Positions 1 to 4,575 of a stretch of DNA of 6,091 nucleotides are shown piece after piece. Origin of the DNA: Deltaproteobacteria bacterium (GTDB lineage: Bacteria; Bdellovibrionota; UBA1018); NCBI GenBank assembly GCA_013286765.1, contig JABDFB010000108.1:1-6091 (forward strand), given 5' to 3'. Every line of letters begins with the position of its first letter. The first letter of the stretch is position 1. Below the pieces are notes generated by a model. It made no database searches. It was not told where the DNA came from and was given only the letters and a program-made list of their open reading frames with translations. The translations under genes were made by a program, and so were the position numbers.

Positions 1-2
1 CT

Positions 3-116
3 TGTATGCTCGGAAGATCAGACAGCAGTATCAAGAATTTGCGAACAATTCTGAGCGCGGCTGCTGCTAGTGGGGATAGGGAGAACGAAATCTTCGAAGG
101 GGAAAGCGATGTCTGA
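3..116 (+). CDS. 3' end of an upstream gene (partial, frame uncertain)
   Basis: An open frame enters from the left edge and ends at a TGA at 114-116. It overlaps the ATG of the next gene (109) by 8 bp, an arrangement typical of translational coupling in an operon. The tail it encodes is hydrophilic (ending in GDRENEIFEGESDV) and shows no recognisable motif. The choice is not secure: another frame is also open from the edge to a TAG at 68-70 and would give a basic tail ending in SERGCC, and the third frame stops at 55. I prefer the frame that overlaps the downstream start, but the product cannot be named from so short a piece. Confidence 0.35.
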   Translation, partial: CMLGRSDSSIKNLRTILSAAAASGDRENEIFEGESDV

Positions 117-327
117 GAACTTGGTTCTTGCTGTCTTTTTGGAAGCGCTTTTTATTACATTGACAGCGCTTCTGTTGATTCAACCCCGAATTTTGTTTCA
201 GGTTTTTTCGCAAAAGACCAAAACATTTTTTACCTGGGGCGGACTTTTTTTTCTTTGCTTCACGTTTTGTTGGTCTGTAGTAGTAGGTATCATCATCGAG
301 CTGAGCAATGCATCCGTCAGACTATAA
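109..327 (+). CDS. Small two-helix inner-membrane protein, unknown function
   Basis: The product is a 72-residue protein starting at ATG 109, which has a purine-rich Shine-Dalgarno stretch (AAGGGGAAA) just upstream. An in-frame GTG at 70 would add 13 residues but has no better ribosome site. Two hydrophobic segments are clear, about residues 4-25 and 41-63, separated by a basic loop (QPRILFQVFSQKTKTF). By the positive-inside rule this suggests a hairpin with the loop in the cytoplasm and both ends in the periplasm. The stop lies 20 bp inside the LD-carboxypeptidase gene, so the two are probably co-translated. I do not recognise the family. Its position next to a murein-recycling enzyme hints at a cell-envelope role, but that is inference only. 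Confidence 0.7.
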   Translation: MSENLVLAVFLEALFITLTALLLIQPRILFQVFSQKTKTFFTWGGLFFLCFTFCWSVVVGIIIELSNASVRL

Positions 328-1363
328 TTCCACCCAAATGCGAAGTTTGGCGAGGGGAGCCCGTGTTGGAATCGTTGCCCCGTCCTCAAAAATTCCCCAA
401 GTGGAACTTTCGCTTGGTGTAGAAAAACTCCGTCACGAAGGATTCAAAGTTTCAATTCACCCTCAATGTAGAAAAAAACACCTGTTCTTTGCAGGAACAG
501 ATGAGGAACGCGCGCGGGCTTTTTTTGATTATGCCAAAGATCCGAATATCGATGTCATTTGGTGTGCTCGTGGAGGACACGGTGCGATTCGGCTATTACC
601 CCTTCTGGAACGCATGTCGAGAGAAGAGGGCGTTCCCTCGAAGAAACTACTTGTCGGATTTTCTGACGTAACAATCCTAATGGAATATACACGACATCAC
701 TGGTGCTGGTACTCGCTGCATGCGTCGATGCCCAGCTTTCGCAAATTTGGCATTTTAAACTCTGCCGATTGGAAAGCGATGTCGGCTTGGGTAAGTCGCC
801 GCCCAACTCTAGCTCCCTGGGCCGGTAGGAATTTAAAATTCTGGGCGTGTCCGCCGAAGACTCCTGTCGTTGGCCAAATGACCGGGGGAAATCTTACAGT
901 GATGAATTGTCTGATAGGCACTCGCTTTCAGGCAAAATTAGATGGAAATTTATTGTTTTTAGAAGATGTTGACGAAAGCCTTTATCGACTTGATCGTTTG
1001 ATTCAGCATTTGAGTCTGTCAGGAAGTTTAGATCAGGTGAAAGGTATCGTGCTTGGCAATTTTTTAAACTGCAAAGACCATGTTCCCAGCGTTTTAAAGG
1101 CACGTCCAAAAGCAAAGAATCGGACGCGAGTACTTGAGTCTCCTAAGAAAGAAGAACTTACTCCGCTTCGAAGAATTCTCCCCGAAGACACCACGTTGAG
1201 GGGTTTGTTTACCGAGCTTGGCCAACGTTTGCAAATACCCATCGCCTATGGGTTGCCTGTGGGCCATGGCCCAGGTGTCTCGCCATTACCGCTTGGGGCT
1301 GAGTACGTGCTCCATCCAAATGGACGTTTAGAATTACGGGAGTGGGCCTGGTTGAAGAAATAA
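308..1363 (+). CDS. ldcA: LD-carboxypeptidase, LdcA/MccF family (peptidase S66)
   Basis: This is a 351-residue serine peptidase of family S66. The LdcA branch removes the terminal D-Ala from murein tetrapeptides (L-Lys/mDAP-D-Ala bond) during peptidoglycan recycling; the MccF branch cleaves microcin C-type compounds. Visible family features in order are RVGIVAPSS (19-27), the glycine-rich CARGGHGAIRLLP (86-98), the nucleophile elbow VGFSDVT with Ser119, GGNLTVMNCLIGT (193-205), LFLEDVDE with Glu219, and GLPVGHGPG with His320. Together these give the Ser-Glu-His triad. No signal peptide is seen, which fits a cytoplasmic enzyme. ATG 308 follows a GAGCTGAG-type ribosome site; the inner ATG at 338 lacks one. 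The protein is longer than the usual 300 or so residues because of a basic insert at about 255-295. LdcA fits better than MccF given the membrane-protein neighbour, but substrate is not proven. Confidence 0.9.
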   Translation: MHPSDYNSTQMRSLARGARVGIVAPSSKIPQVELSLGVEKLRHEGFKVSIHPQCRKKHLFFAGTDEERARAFFDYAKDPNIDVIWCARGGHGAIRLLPLLERMSREEGVPSKKLLVGFSDVTILMEYTRHHWCWYSLHASMPSFRKFGILNSADWKAMSAWVSRRPTLAPWAGRNLKFWACPPKTPVVGQMTGGNLTVMNCLIGTRFQAKLDGNLLFLEDVDESLYRLDRLIQHLSLSGSLDQVKGIVLGNFLNCKDHVPSVLKARPKAKNRTRVLESPKKEELTPLRRILPEDTTLRGLFTELGQRLQIPIAYGLPVGHGPGVSPLPLGAEYVLHPNGRLELREWAWLKK

Positions 1364-1408
1364 AGCGGAGTCATTGAGATTCTAGGCCCACGGGTTCCGT
1401 CGCTTTAT
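1336..1408 (+). repeat. Interleaved inverted repeats at the ldcA 3' end
   Basis: Stem 1 pairs 1336-1349 (last codons of ldcA) with 1384-1400: eight perfect pairs (GTGGGCCT with AGGCCCAC) plus six more, one of them G-U, after a 3-nt bulge at 1392-1394. A second perfect 8-bp pair, ATAAAGCG (1360-1367, spanning the stop codon) with CGCTTTAT (1401-1408), crosses stem 1 in pseudoknot order. No T-run follows either stem, so this is not a standard intrinsic terminator, though it may protect the 3' end of the mRNA. An 8-bp pair alone can arise by chance; the extended stem 1 is harder to dismiss. Confidence 0.45.
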
Positions 1409-1549
1409 CGAAGACCACTCCAATCTAAAGGAGTTTTGTTTATATCTGTGCTCTAGAATCAACTATTAGTTATTTAAAGAAAAAAGTTTTAAATTAGTTT
1501 AAGAATATTTATTGCCAATGGATATTTAATTGGGTACTTAATTTTGCGC
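1409..1549. other. AT-rich intergenic region, no clear signals
   Basis: After the interleaved repeats, the sequence from about 1440 to 1549 is strongly AT-rich and leads into the exported-protein gene. I see no convincing pair of -35 and -10 hexamers. TTGCCA at 1512-1517 resembles a -35 box but has no matching -10 at the right distance. There is no Shine-Dalgarno sequence before the downstream start. A promoter very likely lies here, but I cannot place it. Confidence 0.4.
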
Positions 1550-2113
1550 ATGAAAATTAATGACAAAATGGCAATGTTTATTTTATTAGTGTTGTTATTA
1601 AATTTTAATGTCTATTCGTCAGACCAAATAGATGCTGAAATGAAAGCCGGACCAAACCAAGAACTACAAAAAAAAGCCAAAGCACACTTGTTGTTTAGAC
1701 AAGGTCAAAGAGGAGTAAATTCCAAGAAAAACCTAGAAAATGCCTATCTTTTGTTTCAAGAGTTGGGTGAAGAAAACTCTTCACTTCAAGCATTTGAATT
1801 ATTAATCAAGTTTATTCAAGATGAGTTTCATGCTGAAGCTGAGAAATTAATGGCAGAGGGGAATGCATTGGGTGCTCGACTAGATCTGGAAGAGGCAAAA
1901 AAGAGTTACGAGGATGGTCTTAATTTGGCTTCTTCGTCTTCGCAACGAAAAGCTTTTCGAATTAAGATCGCTGAGATCGATGCAATCAACGCAGCTGTTG
2001 CAGAATTGTCTACTCAGGCGCTTGCTTGTGATTTTCCACCTGCTATTAAGAATTCCATTCTAAAGTTTCGTGAGGATTGTCAGAGGCTAGTATGGGAAGC
2101 CAAAGCTCCGTAG
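1550..2113 (+). CDS. Small exported helical (TPR-like) protein, unknown function
   Basis: The product is a 187-residue protein from ATG 1550; a TTG at 1544 and an ATG at 1568 are alternative starts, and none has a good ribosome site. The N-terminus has a Sec-type signal peptide: charged MKINDK, a hydrophobic core (MFILLVLLLNF), then VYSSD, with cleavage likely near residue 24. The mature part is helical and charged. The stretch from about residue 100 to 133 (MAEGNALGARLDLEEAKKSYEDGLNLA and flanks) has the spacing of a tetratricopeptide-type helix pair, and an earlier stretch (AYLLFQELGEENSSLQAFELL) is similar in character. Two cysteines near the C-terminus (ACDF and EDCQ) could form a disulfide in the periplasm. 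The gene is clearly more AT-rich than its neighbours, which may mean separate origin. It stands alone and converges on the phosphoesterase gene. I cannot name a family. Confidence 0.7.
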   Translation: MKINDKMAMFILLVLLLNFNVYSSDQIDAEMKAGPNQELQKKAKAHLLFRQGQRGVNSKKNLENAYLLFQELGEENSSLQAFELLIKFIQDEFHAEAEKLMAEGNALGARLDLEEAKKSYEDGLNLASSSSQRKAFRIKIAEIDAINAAVAELSTQALACDFPPAIKNSILKFREDCQRLVWEAKAP

Positions 2114-2114
2114 T

Positions 2115-2157
2115 CATGTACCCACAAACGTGTACCCCATAAACATGTGCCCACTGA
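2115..2157. repeat. Three imperfect tandem 14-15 bp repeats
   Basis: The units are CATGTACCCACAAA (2115-2128), CGTGTACCCCATAAA (2129-2143) and CATGTGCCCACTGA (2144-2157). They share the pattern CRTGTRCCC(C)A and begin right after the stop codon of the exported-protein gene, between two convergent genes. They are too short and too few for a CRISPR array. They might be protein-binding sites, the worn end of a transposable element with repeated terminal sites, or simple local duplication. Confidence 0.6.
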
Positions 2158-2192
2158 TGCGAAGTATTTTTTAGATAGGCAGAGCAGATAGA

Positions 2193-3527
2193 CTAATTTT
2201 CCGTTACCTTCGCACAATCGATCTGACTCTTATGAATCTTACACGAAATAACGACCTGGCCTCGGCGATCGTAGACTTTTCCATTCCATCGATCTCCGTG
2301 TTTTTCGAGCATCATGAATCCAAAGTCGTTCCAAATAGTGGAGTTTTTAATCTTCCGATCGCCAAAGTCAGAGGCTGTGATTTTATCTGGCAAGGGAGTC
2401 AGAGATGTACCCCCGTTTCCTACAATAAATTGCGAAGTGTATGGATCATCGAAACTCAATCCAAGAAACGTATGAACATGGCCGGCCAACGCGAGCTGAA
2501 ATTCATTCAAGAATGTCTTATCGGCTGCAGCGTGAAGAGCGGTAAGTTTTGGTTCTCCTGGCTGGGAACCAGATTCCTCATCCTCGAAAGCCCAGATTGG
2601 ACTGTGGGTTAAGAACCAACGATCAGATCCATTAGAATGTTGACTCGAAATTTTTTCTACTTGATGGAATAGGGTTGTTACTCGATGGACTTCTTGTGGA
2701 TCAGATTTTCCATTTAGATTTGAGGAGTCGGCTACTACTAATTGGTTATCTCCGATATTAACCCAGTAGGGTTCGCTAGCTGGTGTGCAGTGCCCTTCGG
2801 TGTAATGGCCTGGATCCAAAAATTTAAACCAGCCTTCCCAGTTTCTAGGACAGTCTTCATGATTTCCGCGTGCGACAACCCAAGGAGCTTCGGCGAGGAG
2901 TGGTTCCGCTGGAATAAAAAAGTCGCTTTCCCAAGTCTTCCAGTTCTGACCATAAGGAGAACCGGCACAGGAGTGGTCCCCTTCAGGGCACGCTTGTTCC
3001 CGATAGACTATATCTCCAGTATGGATAACTAAGTCCGGTTTGAGTCGGGCGGCCTCTAAAGCGATTGAGGGAAACGGCCATGATTCTGGAGTATTACAGC
3101 CTTGAGCTTTCTTTACATATTTTGAAATGCGGCAGCCCGTATCACCAATGACTAGGATGCGTTGCGGATCTTTCTTAGGGACTGGCAATTCTTTTTTGCC
3201 TAAATGTATTTGTTTTGCATGTGGTGAGATAGTGGCTTCGCAAACATGTATTGGAAAATGTTCATTCGGTTTTGCTCTCAGGGTAGTGTGAACCTCGGCA
3301 GAGTCCACCATCAGGGATGGACAAATCTCGTCATTCGTTATGACTCTAGCAATCCAAGCAGAGTGGGGACCTAGCTCGACCCAACCGATGGGGAGGTTCG
3401 CCCCGACCTTAAAATGTTCTAGAACAGGGTGAAGGTCAATCCCTTCGGTCCCACAGGAGGCCGAAAGAAGACCGGCAAGACACATGATTACGAAACTCTG
3501 AATTAGCCTAGGAATTTTTTTTATCAC
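2193..3527 (-). CDS. Purple acid phosphatase-type metallophosphoesterase, lipoprotein-like
   Basis: This is a 444-residue calcineurin-like phosphoesterase with the five-motif signature of purple acid phosphatases: GDTG (128-131), GDIVY (171-175), GNHE (221-224), LTH (His308) and GHVH (349-352). Family knowledge assigns these residues to a dinuclear metal centre, with Tyr175 as the ligand that colours the enzyme, and a phosphate-ester hydrolysis role. A start at GTG 3527 gives a proper signal peptide (MIKKIPRLIQ plus a hydrophobic core) ending in LLSASCG, so Cys25 may be lipidated, although Ser rather than Leu/Val lies at -3. The inner ATG at residue 15 would destroy the signal. Residues 35-115 form an N-terminal beta-rich region of the kind that precedes the catalytic domain in such enzymes. 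Several Cys residues (69, 96, 132, 144, 180, 187, 226, 247, 429, 438) fit an exported, disulfide-bonded protein. The true substrate is unknown. Confidence 0.87.
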   Translation of the reverse strand: MIKKIPRLIQSFVIMCLAGLLSASCGTEGIDLHPVLEHFKVGANLPIGWVELGPHSAWIARVITNDEICPSLMVDSAEVHTTLRAKPNEHFPIHVCEATISPHAKQIHLGKKELPVPKKDPQRILVIGDTGCRISKYVKKAQGCNTPESWPFPSIALEAARLKPDLVIHTGDIVYREQACPEGDHSCAGSPYGQNWKTWESDFFIPAEPLLAEAPWVVARGNHEDCPRNWEGWFKFLDPGHYTEGHCTPASEPYWVNIGDNQLVVADSSNLNGKSDPQEVHRVTTLFHQVEKISSQHSNGSDRWFLTHSPIWAFEDEESGSQPGEPKLTALHAAADKTFLNEFQLALAGHVHTFLGLSFDDPYTSQFIVGNGGTSLTPLPDKITASDFGDRKIKNSTIWNDFGFMMLEKHGDRWNGKVYDRRGQVVISCKIHKSQIDCAKVTEN

Positions 3528-3536
3528 TTGCTCTAT

Positions 3537-3542
3537 ATTATA
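3537..3542 (-). promoter_or_regulatory. Possible -10 box of the phosphoesterase gene
   Basis: A perfect TATAAT on the - strand lies only 9 bp before the GTG start. No good -35 hexamer stands at 16-18 bp; TTGATG is 14 bp upstream. Transcription from here would give an almost leaderless message, so this may be chance in an AT-rich stretch, or the true start could lie elsewhere. Confidence 0.25.
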
Positions 3543-3751
3543 CGATCAGTATTTAGCATCAAGCATTTGCTACAATCATCTATGGGATTCTGGACAGCCC
3601 TTTGTGTTGACTTAATGCGTCAAGTATTGTAGAAGCTTCGTCGCAGGTAGTACAAAGAATGTCGTCTTCTCTTCTTCTAGTTCATTTTGGGTCTTACCCA
3701 CGGGCGAATTTCGACTTGGCTACGCGTGGTAGATGCGATCTTTGCGACCGG
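3543..3751. other. Intergenic region between divergent transcription units
   Basis: This separates the - strand phosphoesterase from the + strand tRNA-Leu. I see no convincing open reading frame and no RNA gene. A short inverted repeat, TTGAC (3607-3611) with GTCAA (3619-3623), could be an operator half-site pair. It is too small to call, and no promoter hexamers are properly spaced around it. Confidence 0.4.
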
Positions 3752-3780
3752 CTCACATAGTCCTTCTAGACACTTATAAT
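3752..3780 (+). promoter_or_regulatory. Likely tRNA-Leu promoter
   Basis: A perfect -10 TATAAT at 3775-3780 lies 17 bp after CTCACA (3752-3757), which matches four of six -35 positions. Transcription would start near 3787, leaving a leader of about 18 nt before the mature tRNA. A second -10-like TATAAA at 3788-3793 has no partner -35. Confidence 0.5.
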
Positions 3781-3804
3781 AATCTGTTATAAAGATTCAG
3801 CCAT

Positions 3805-3891
3805 GGCTCTGTGGCGGAATTGGTAGACGCGCACGACTCAAAATCGTGTATCCTTACGGGTGTGAGAGTTCGATTCTCTCCGGAGCCACCA
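3805..3891 (+). tRNA. tRNA-Leu(CAA)
   Basis: This is a complete 87-nt class II tRNA. The acceptor stem pairs GGCTCTG (3805-3811) with CGGAGCC (3881-3887), including one G-U pair, followed by discriminator A3888 and an encoded CCA (3889-3891). The D-arm contains AATTGGTAGACGC. The anticodon stem CACGA/TCGTG (3832-3836, 3844-3848) holds loop CTCAAAA with anticodon CAA at 3839-3841, reading UUG. A long variable arm (TATCCTTACGGGTG) is typical of Leu/Ser. The T-arm pairs GAGAG with CTCTC around TTCGATT. The 3' end is repeated downstream, and the terminator arm begins inside the acceptor stem. The E. coli tRNA-Leu with the same anticodon, leuX, is a known island integration site. Confidence 0.97.
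3871..3891 (+). repeat. 21-bp direct repeat, copy 1 (tRNA-Leu 3' end)
   Basis: The last 21 bases of the tRNA gene, from the T-loop C to the terminal CCA, recur exactly at 4100-4120, 229 bp downstream. This is the classical position of an attachment-site core for tRNA-targeting integrases. It is also what one sees in E. coli rtT-type tails. Confidence 0.9.
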
Positions 3892-3939
3892 AATAAAAAA
3901 GGCCGAAGCGTAAGCTTCTGGCCTTTTTTATTTGGTGGC
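3885..3939 (+). terminator. Very long bidirectional terminator hairpin
   Basis: Arm 3885-3909 pairs with 3914-3939 over 25 bp, with a single bulged T at 3919 and a 4-nt loop, GTAA. Its core, GGCCGAAGC with GCTTC-T-GGCC, is flanked by an A-run (AAATAAAAAA) on one side and a T-run (TTTTTTATTT) on the other, so it can stop transcription in both directions. Unusually, the pairing does not end at the A/T tract. It continues into GCCACCA, which is the 3' end of the tRNA including CCA. Confidence 0.9.
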
Positions 3940-3990
3940 ATTGCCAATGGAAAAACGCGAAGCGTTTTGTACTCTACGGAGAGAATCGAA
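3933..3990 (-). repeat. Split inverted copy of the tRNA-Leu 3' end
   Basis: TGGTGGC (3933-3939) is the reverse complement of tRNA bases 3885-3891, and CGGAGAGAATCGAA (3977-3990) is the reverse complement of 3869-3882. In the tRNA these two blocks are separated by only 2 nt; here 37 nt (3940-3976) lie between them. The first block is shared with the terminator arm. Confidence 0.7.
3952..3968 (+). repeat. Small perfect hairpin inside the inverted copy
   Basis: AAAACGC (3952-3958) and GCGTTTT (3962-3968) pair perfectly around a GAA loop. This hairpin forms the centre of the 37-nt piece that splits the inverted tRNA copy. The short T-run at its end could give weak terminator activity. Confidence 0.6.
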
Positions 3991-4111
3991 TGGCGGAAAC
4001 GCGCGGGTACCCGTGCCCCGCAGGAGCGTAGCGACGAGGAGCCGGGTGCGCGTTGAGCCGGGGGTGCAGGCTTGTGCCGAGTAGGCACAAGACCGGAACC
4101 GATTCTCTCCG
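3977..4111 (+). ncRNA. Candidate structured RNA module, unrecognised
   Basis: The ends pair perfectly over 12 bp (3977-3988 with 4100-4111). Inside are two GC-rich arms. Arm A pairs AACGCGC (3998-4004) with GCGCGTT (4048-4054) and ACCCG (4009-4013) with CGGGT (4043-4047) around a 4-nt bulge. Arm B is a perfect 8-bp hairpin, CTTGTGCC/GGCACAAG (4071-4091), possibly extended by CCGG (4058-4061) with CCGG (4093-4096). It could be transcribed by read-through from the tRNA promoter, although a strong terminator lies between. I know no matching RNA family by sight; it may be a repeated genomic element rather than a functional RNA. Confidence 0.4.
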
Positions 4112-4120
4112 GAGCCACCA
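4100..4120 (+). repeat. 21-bp direct repeat, copy 2 (tRNA-Leu 3' end)
   Basis: This is an exact second copy of tRNA positions 3871-3891, again ending in CCA. The match stops on both sides (C versus T before, T versus A after). Its 5' half pairs with 3977-3988, and its GCCACCA (4114-4120) can pair with TGGTGGC (3933-3939), which closes the whole fold. Confidence 0.9.
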
Positions 4121-4178
4121 TCTCACTTGATCTTTTTCCTCGATACTTCGTCATCCTCGGCACGGCTCCCACGGACCA

Positions 4179-4207
4179 TTGACATGCTCTTAAAAGCTTA
4201 TTATAAT
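4179..4207 (+). promoter_or_regulatory. hipBA promoter with consensus hexamers
   Basis: TTGACA (4179-4184) and TATAAT (4202-4207) are both perfect sigma-70 hexamers with the optimal 17-bp spacer. Transcription should begin near 4214, about 20 nt before the antitoxin ATG. Such a strong promoter suits an operon kept in check by autorepression. Confidence 0.88.
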
Positions 4208-4228
4208 ATATGATATGCTCTTAAGAGA
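4184..4228 (+). promoter_or_regulatory. Paired palindromic operators of the hipBA operon
   Basis: ATGCTCTTAA occurs twice (4184-4193 and 4215-4224). Each copy starts a palindrome: GCTCTTAAAAGC at 4186-4197 (one mismatched pair) and the perfect CTCTTAAGAG at 4218-4227. Their centres are 31 bp apart, about three helical turns, so two repressor dimers would sit on the same face and flank the -10 box. The second site also overlaps the antitoxin Shine-Dalgarno (AAGAGA, 4223-4228). The sequence differs from the E. coli HipB operator (TATCC-N8-GGATA). HipB binding is inferred. Confidence 0.7.
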
Positions 4229-4233
4229 CGATT

Positions 4234-4575
4234 ATGGTAGCTAAAAACAAGTTATTAGAAGCGCCGCCCTATGCCGTTGAGCGAGCCCTTAAACGCTTAG
4301 GTGCTAATATTCGAACGGCCAGAATTCGCAGGAGACTCACAATCCAGGACGTCGCCCAAAAACTGGGGACGGGCGTTCGAGCTATTTCAGATGCTGAAAA
4401 AGGTAAACCTTCGACGAGTGTCGCGGTGTATGCCGGACTTCTTTGGGTGTTAGGAATATTTTCCGATTTCGAAAGTCTTGCGGATCCTAGTCGCGATCTT
4501 GAGGGTCAAACTCTAGCGCTTTCTCGCGAGGGCTCCCGTGTTCGGAGGGGCGGAGGTCTCGATAATGACTTCTAG
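4234..4575 (+). CDS. hipB: HipB-type antitoxin, XRE-family repressor
   Basis: The product is a 113-residue DNA-binding protein. Residues about 22-75 form a Cro/C1-type helix-turn-helix (LGANIRTARIRRRL, TIQDVAQKLG, VRAISDAEKGKPSTSVAVYAGLL), followed by a helical stretch. A basic tail, SRVRRGGGLDNDF, resembles the RVRR...DNDF ending I associate with HipB-like partners of HipA kinases. Family role: it binds the toxin to neutralise it and, alone or with the toxin, represses the operon. The start at ATG 4234 follows AAGAGA with 5-nt spacing. The stop lies 11 bp inside the toxin gene, so the pair is translationally coupled. Promoter and operators immediately upstream support autoregulation. Confidence 0.88.
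   Translation: MVAKNKLLEAPPYAVERALKRLGANIRTARIRRRLTIQDVAQKLGTGVRAISDAEKGKPSTSVAVYAGLLWVLGIFSDFESLADPSRDLEGQTLALSREGSRVRRGGGLDNDF
4552..4557 (+). promoter_or_regulatory. Strong ribosome binding site that sets the hipA start
   Basis: GGAGGT lies 7 nt before ATG 4565, within the end of the antitoxin gene. This favours ATG 4565 over the in-frame GTG at 4538, which would add nine residues and has no comparable site. Confidence 0.8.

Noticed and set aside
2115..2157. CRISPR array
   Set aside because: There are three adjacent degenerate 14-15 bp units with no spacers of constant length and no cas gene.
2232..2612. 126-codon + strand frame inside the phosphoesterase gene
   Set aside because: It is a shadow of the - strand gene, whose motifs are intact; it has no recognisable domain or start signal.
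3811..4056. Open frame on the + strand through tRNA-Leu and the repeat
   Set aside because: It starts inside the tRNA and is only the tRNA, terminator and structured repeat read in one frame; it has no start signals and no protein-like features.
3871..4120. Complete small integrated element between the two 21-bp copies
   Set aside because: The copies enclose only 208 bp without any gene, so they cannot bound an autonomous island; at most they are tandem att sites or a non-autonomous remnant.
3774..4172. Long - strand open frame opposite the tRNA and repeat
   Set aside because: It is the antisense of the tRNA and GC-rich hairpins. Its sequence mirrors the tRNA-derived frame often mis-annotated as a protein, and no ribosome site or promoter supports it.
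4538..4564. GTG 4538 as the hipA start
   Set aside because: ATG 4565 has an ideal GGAGGT site 7 nt upstream and gives an N-terminus that begins directly with the HipA N-terminal strand.
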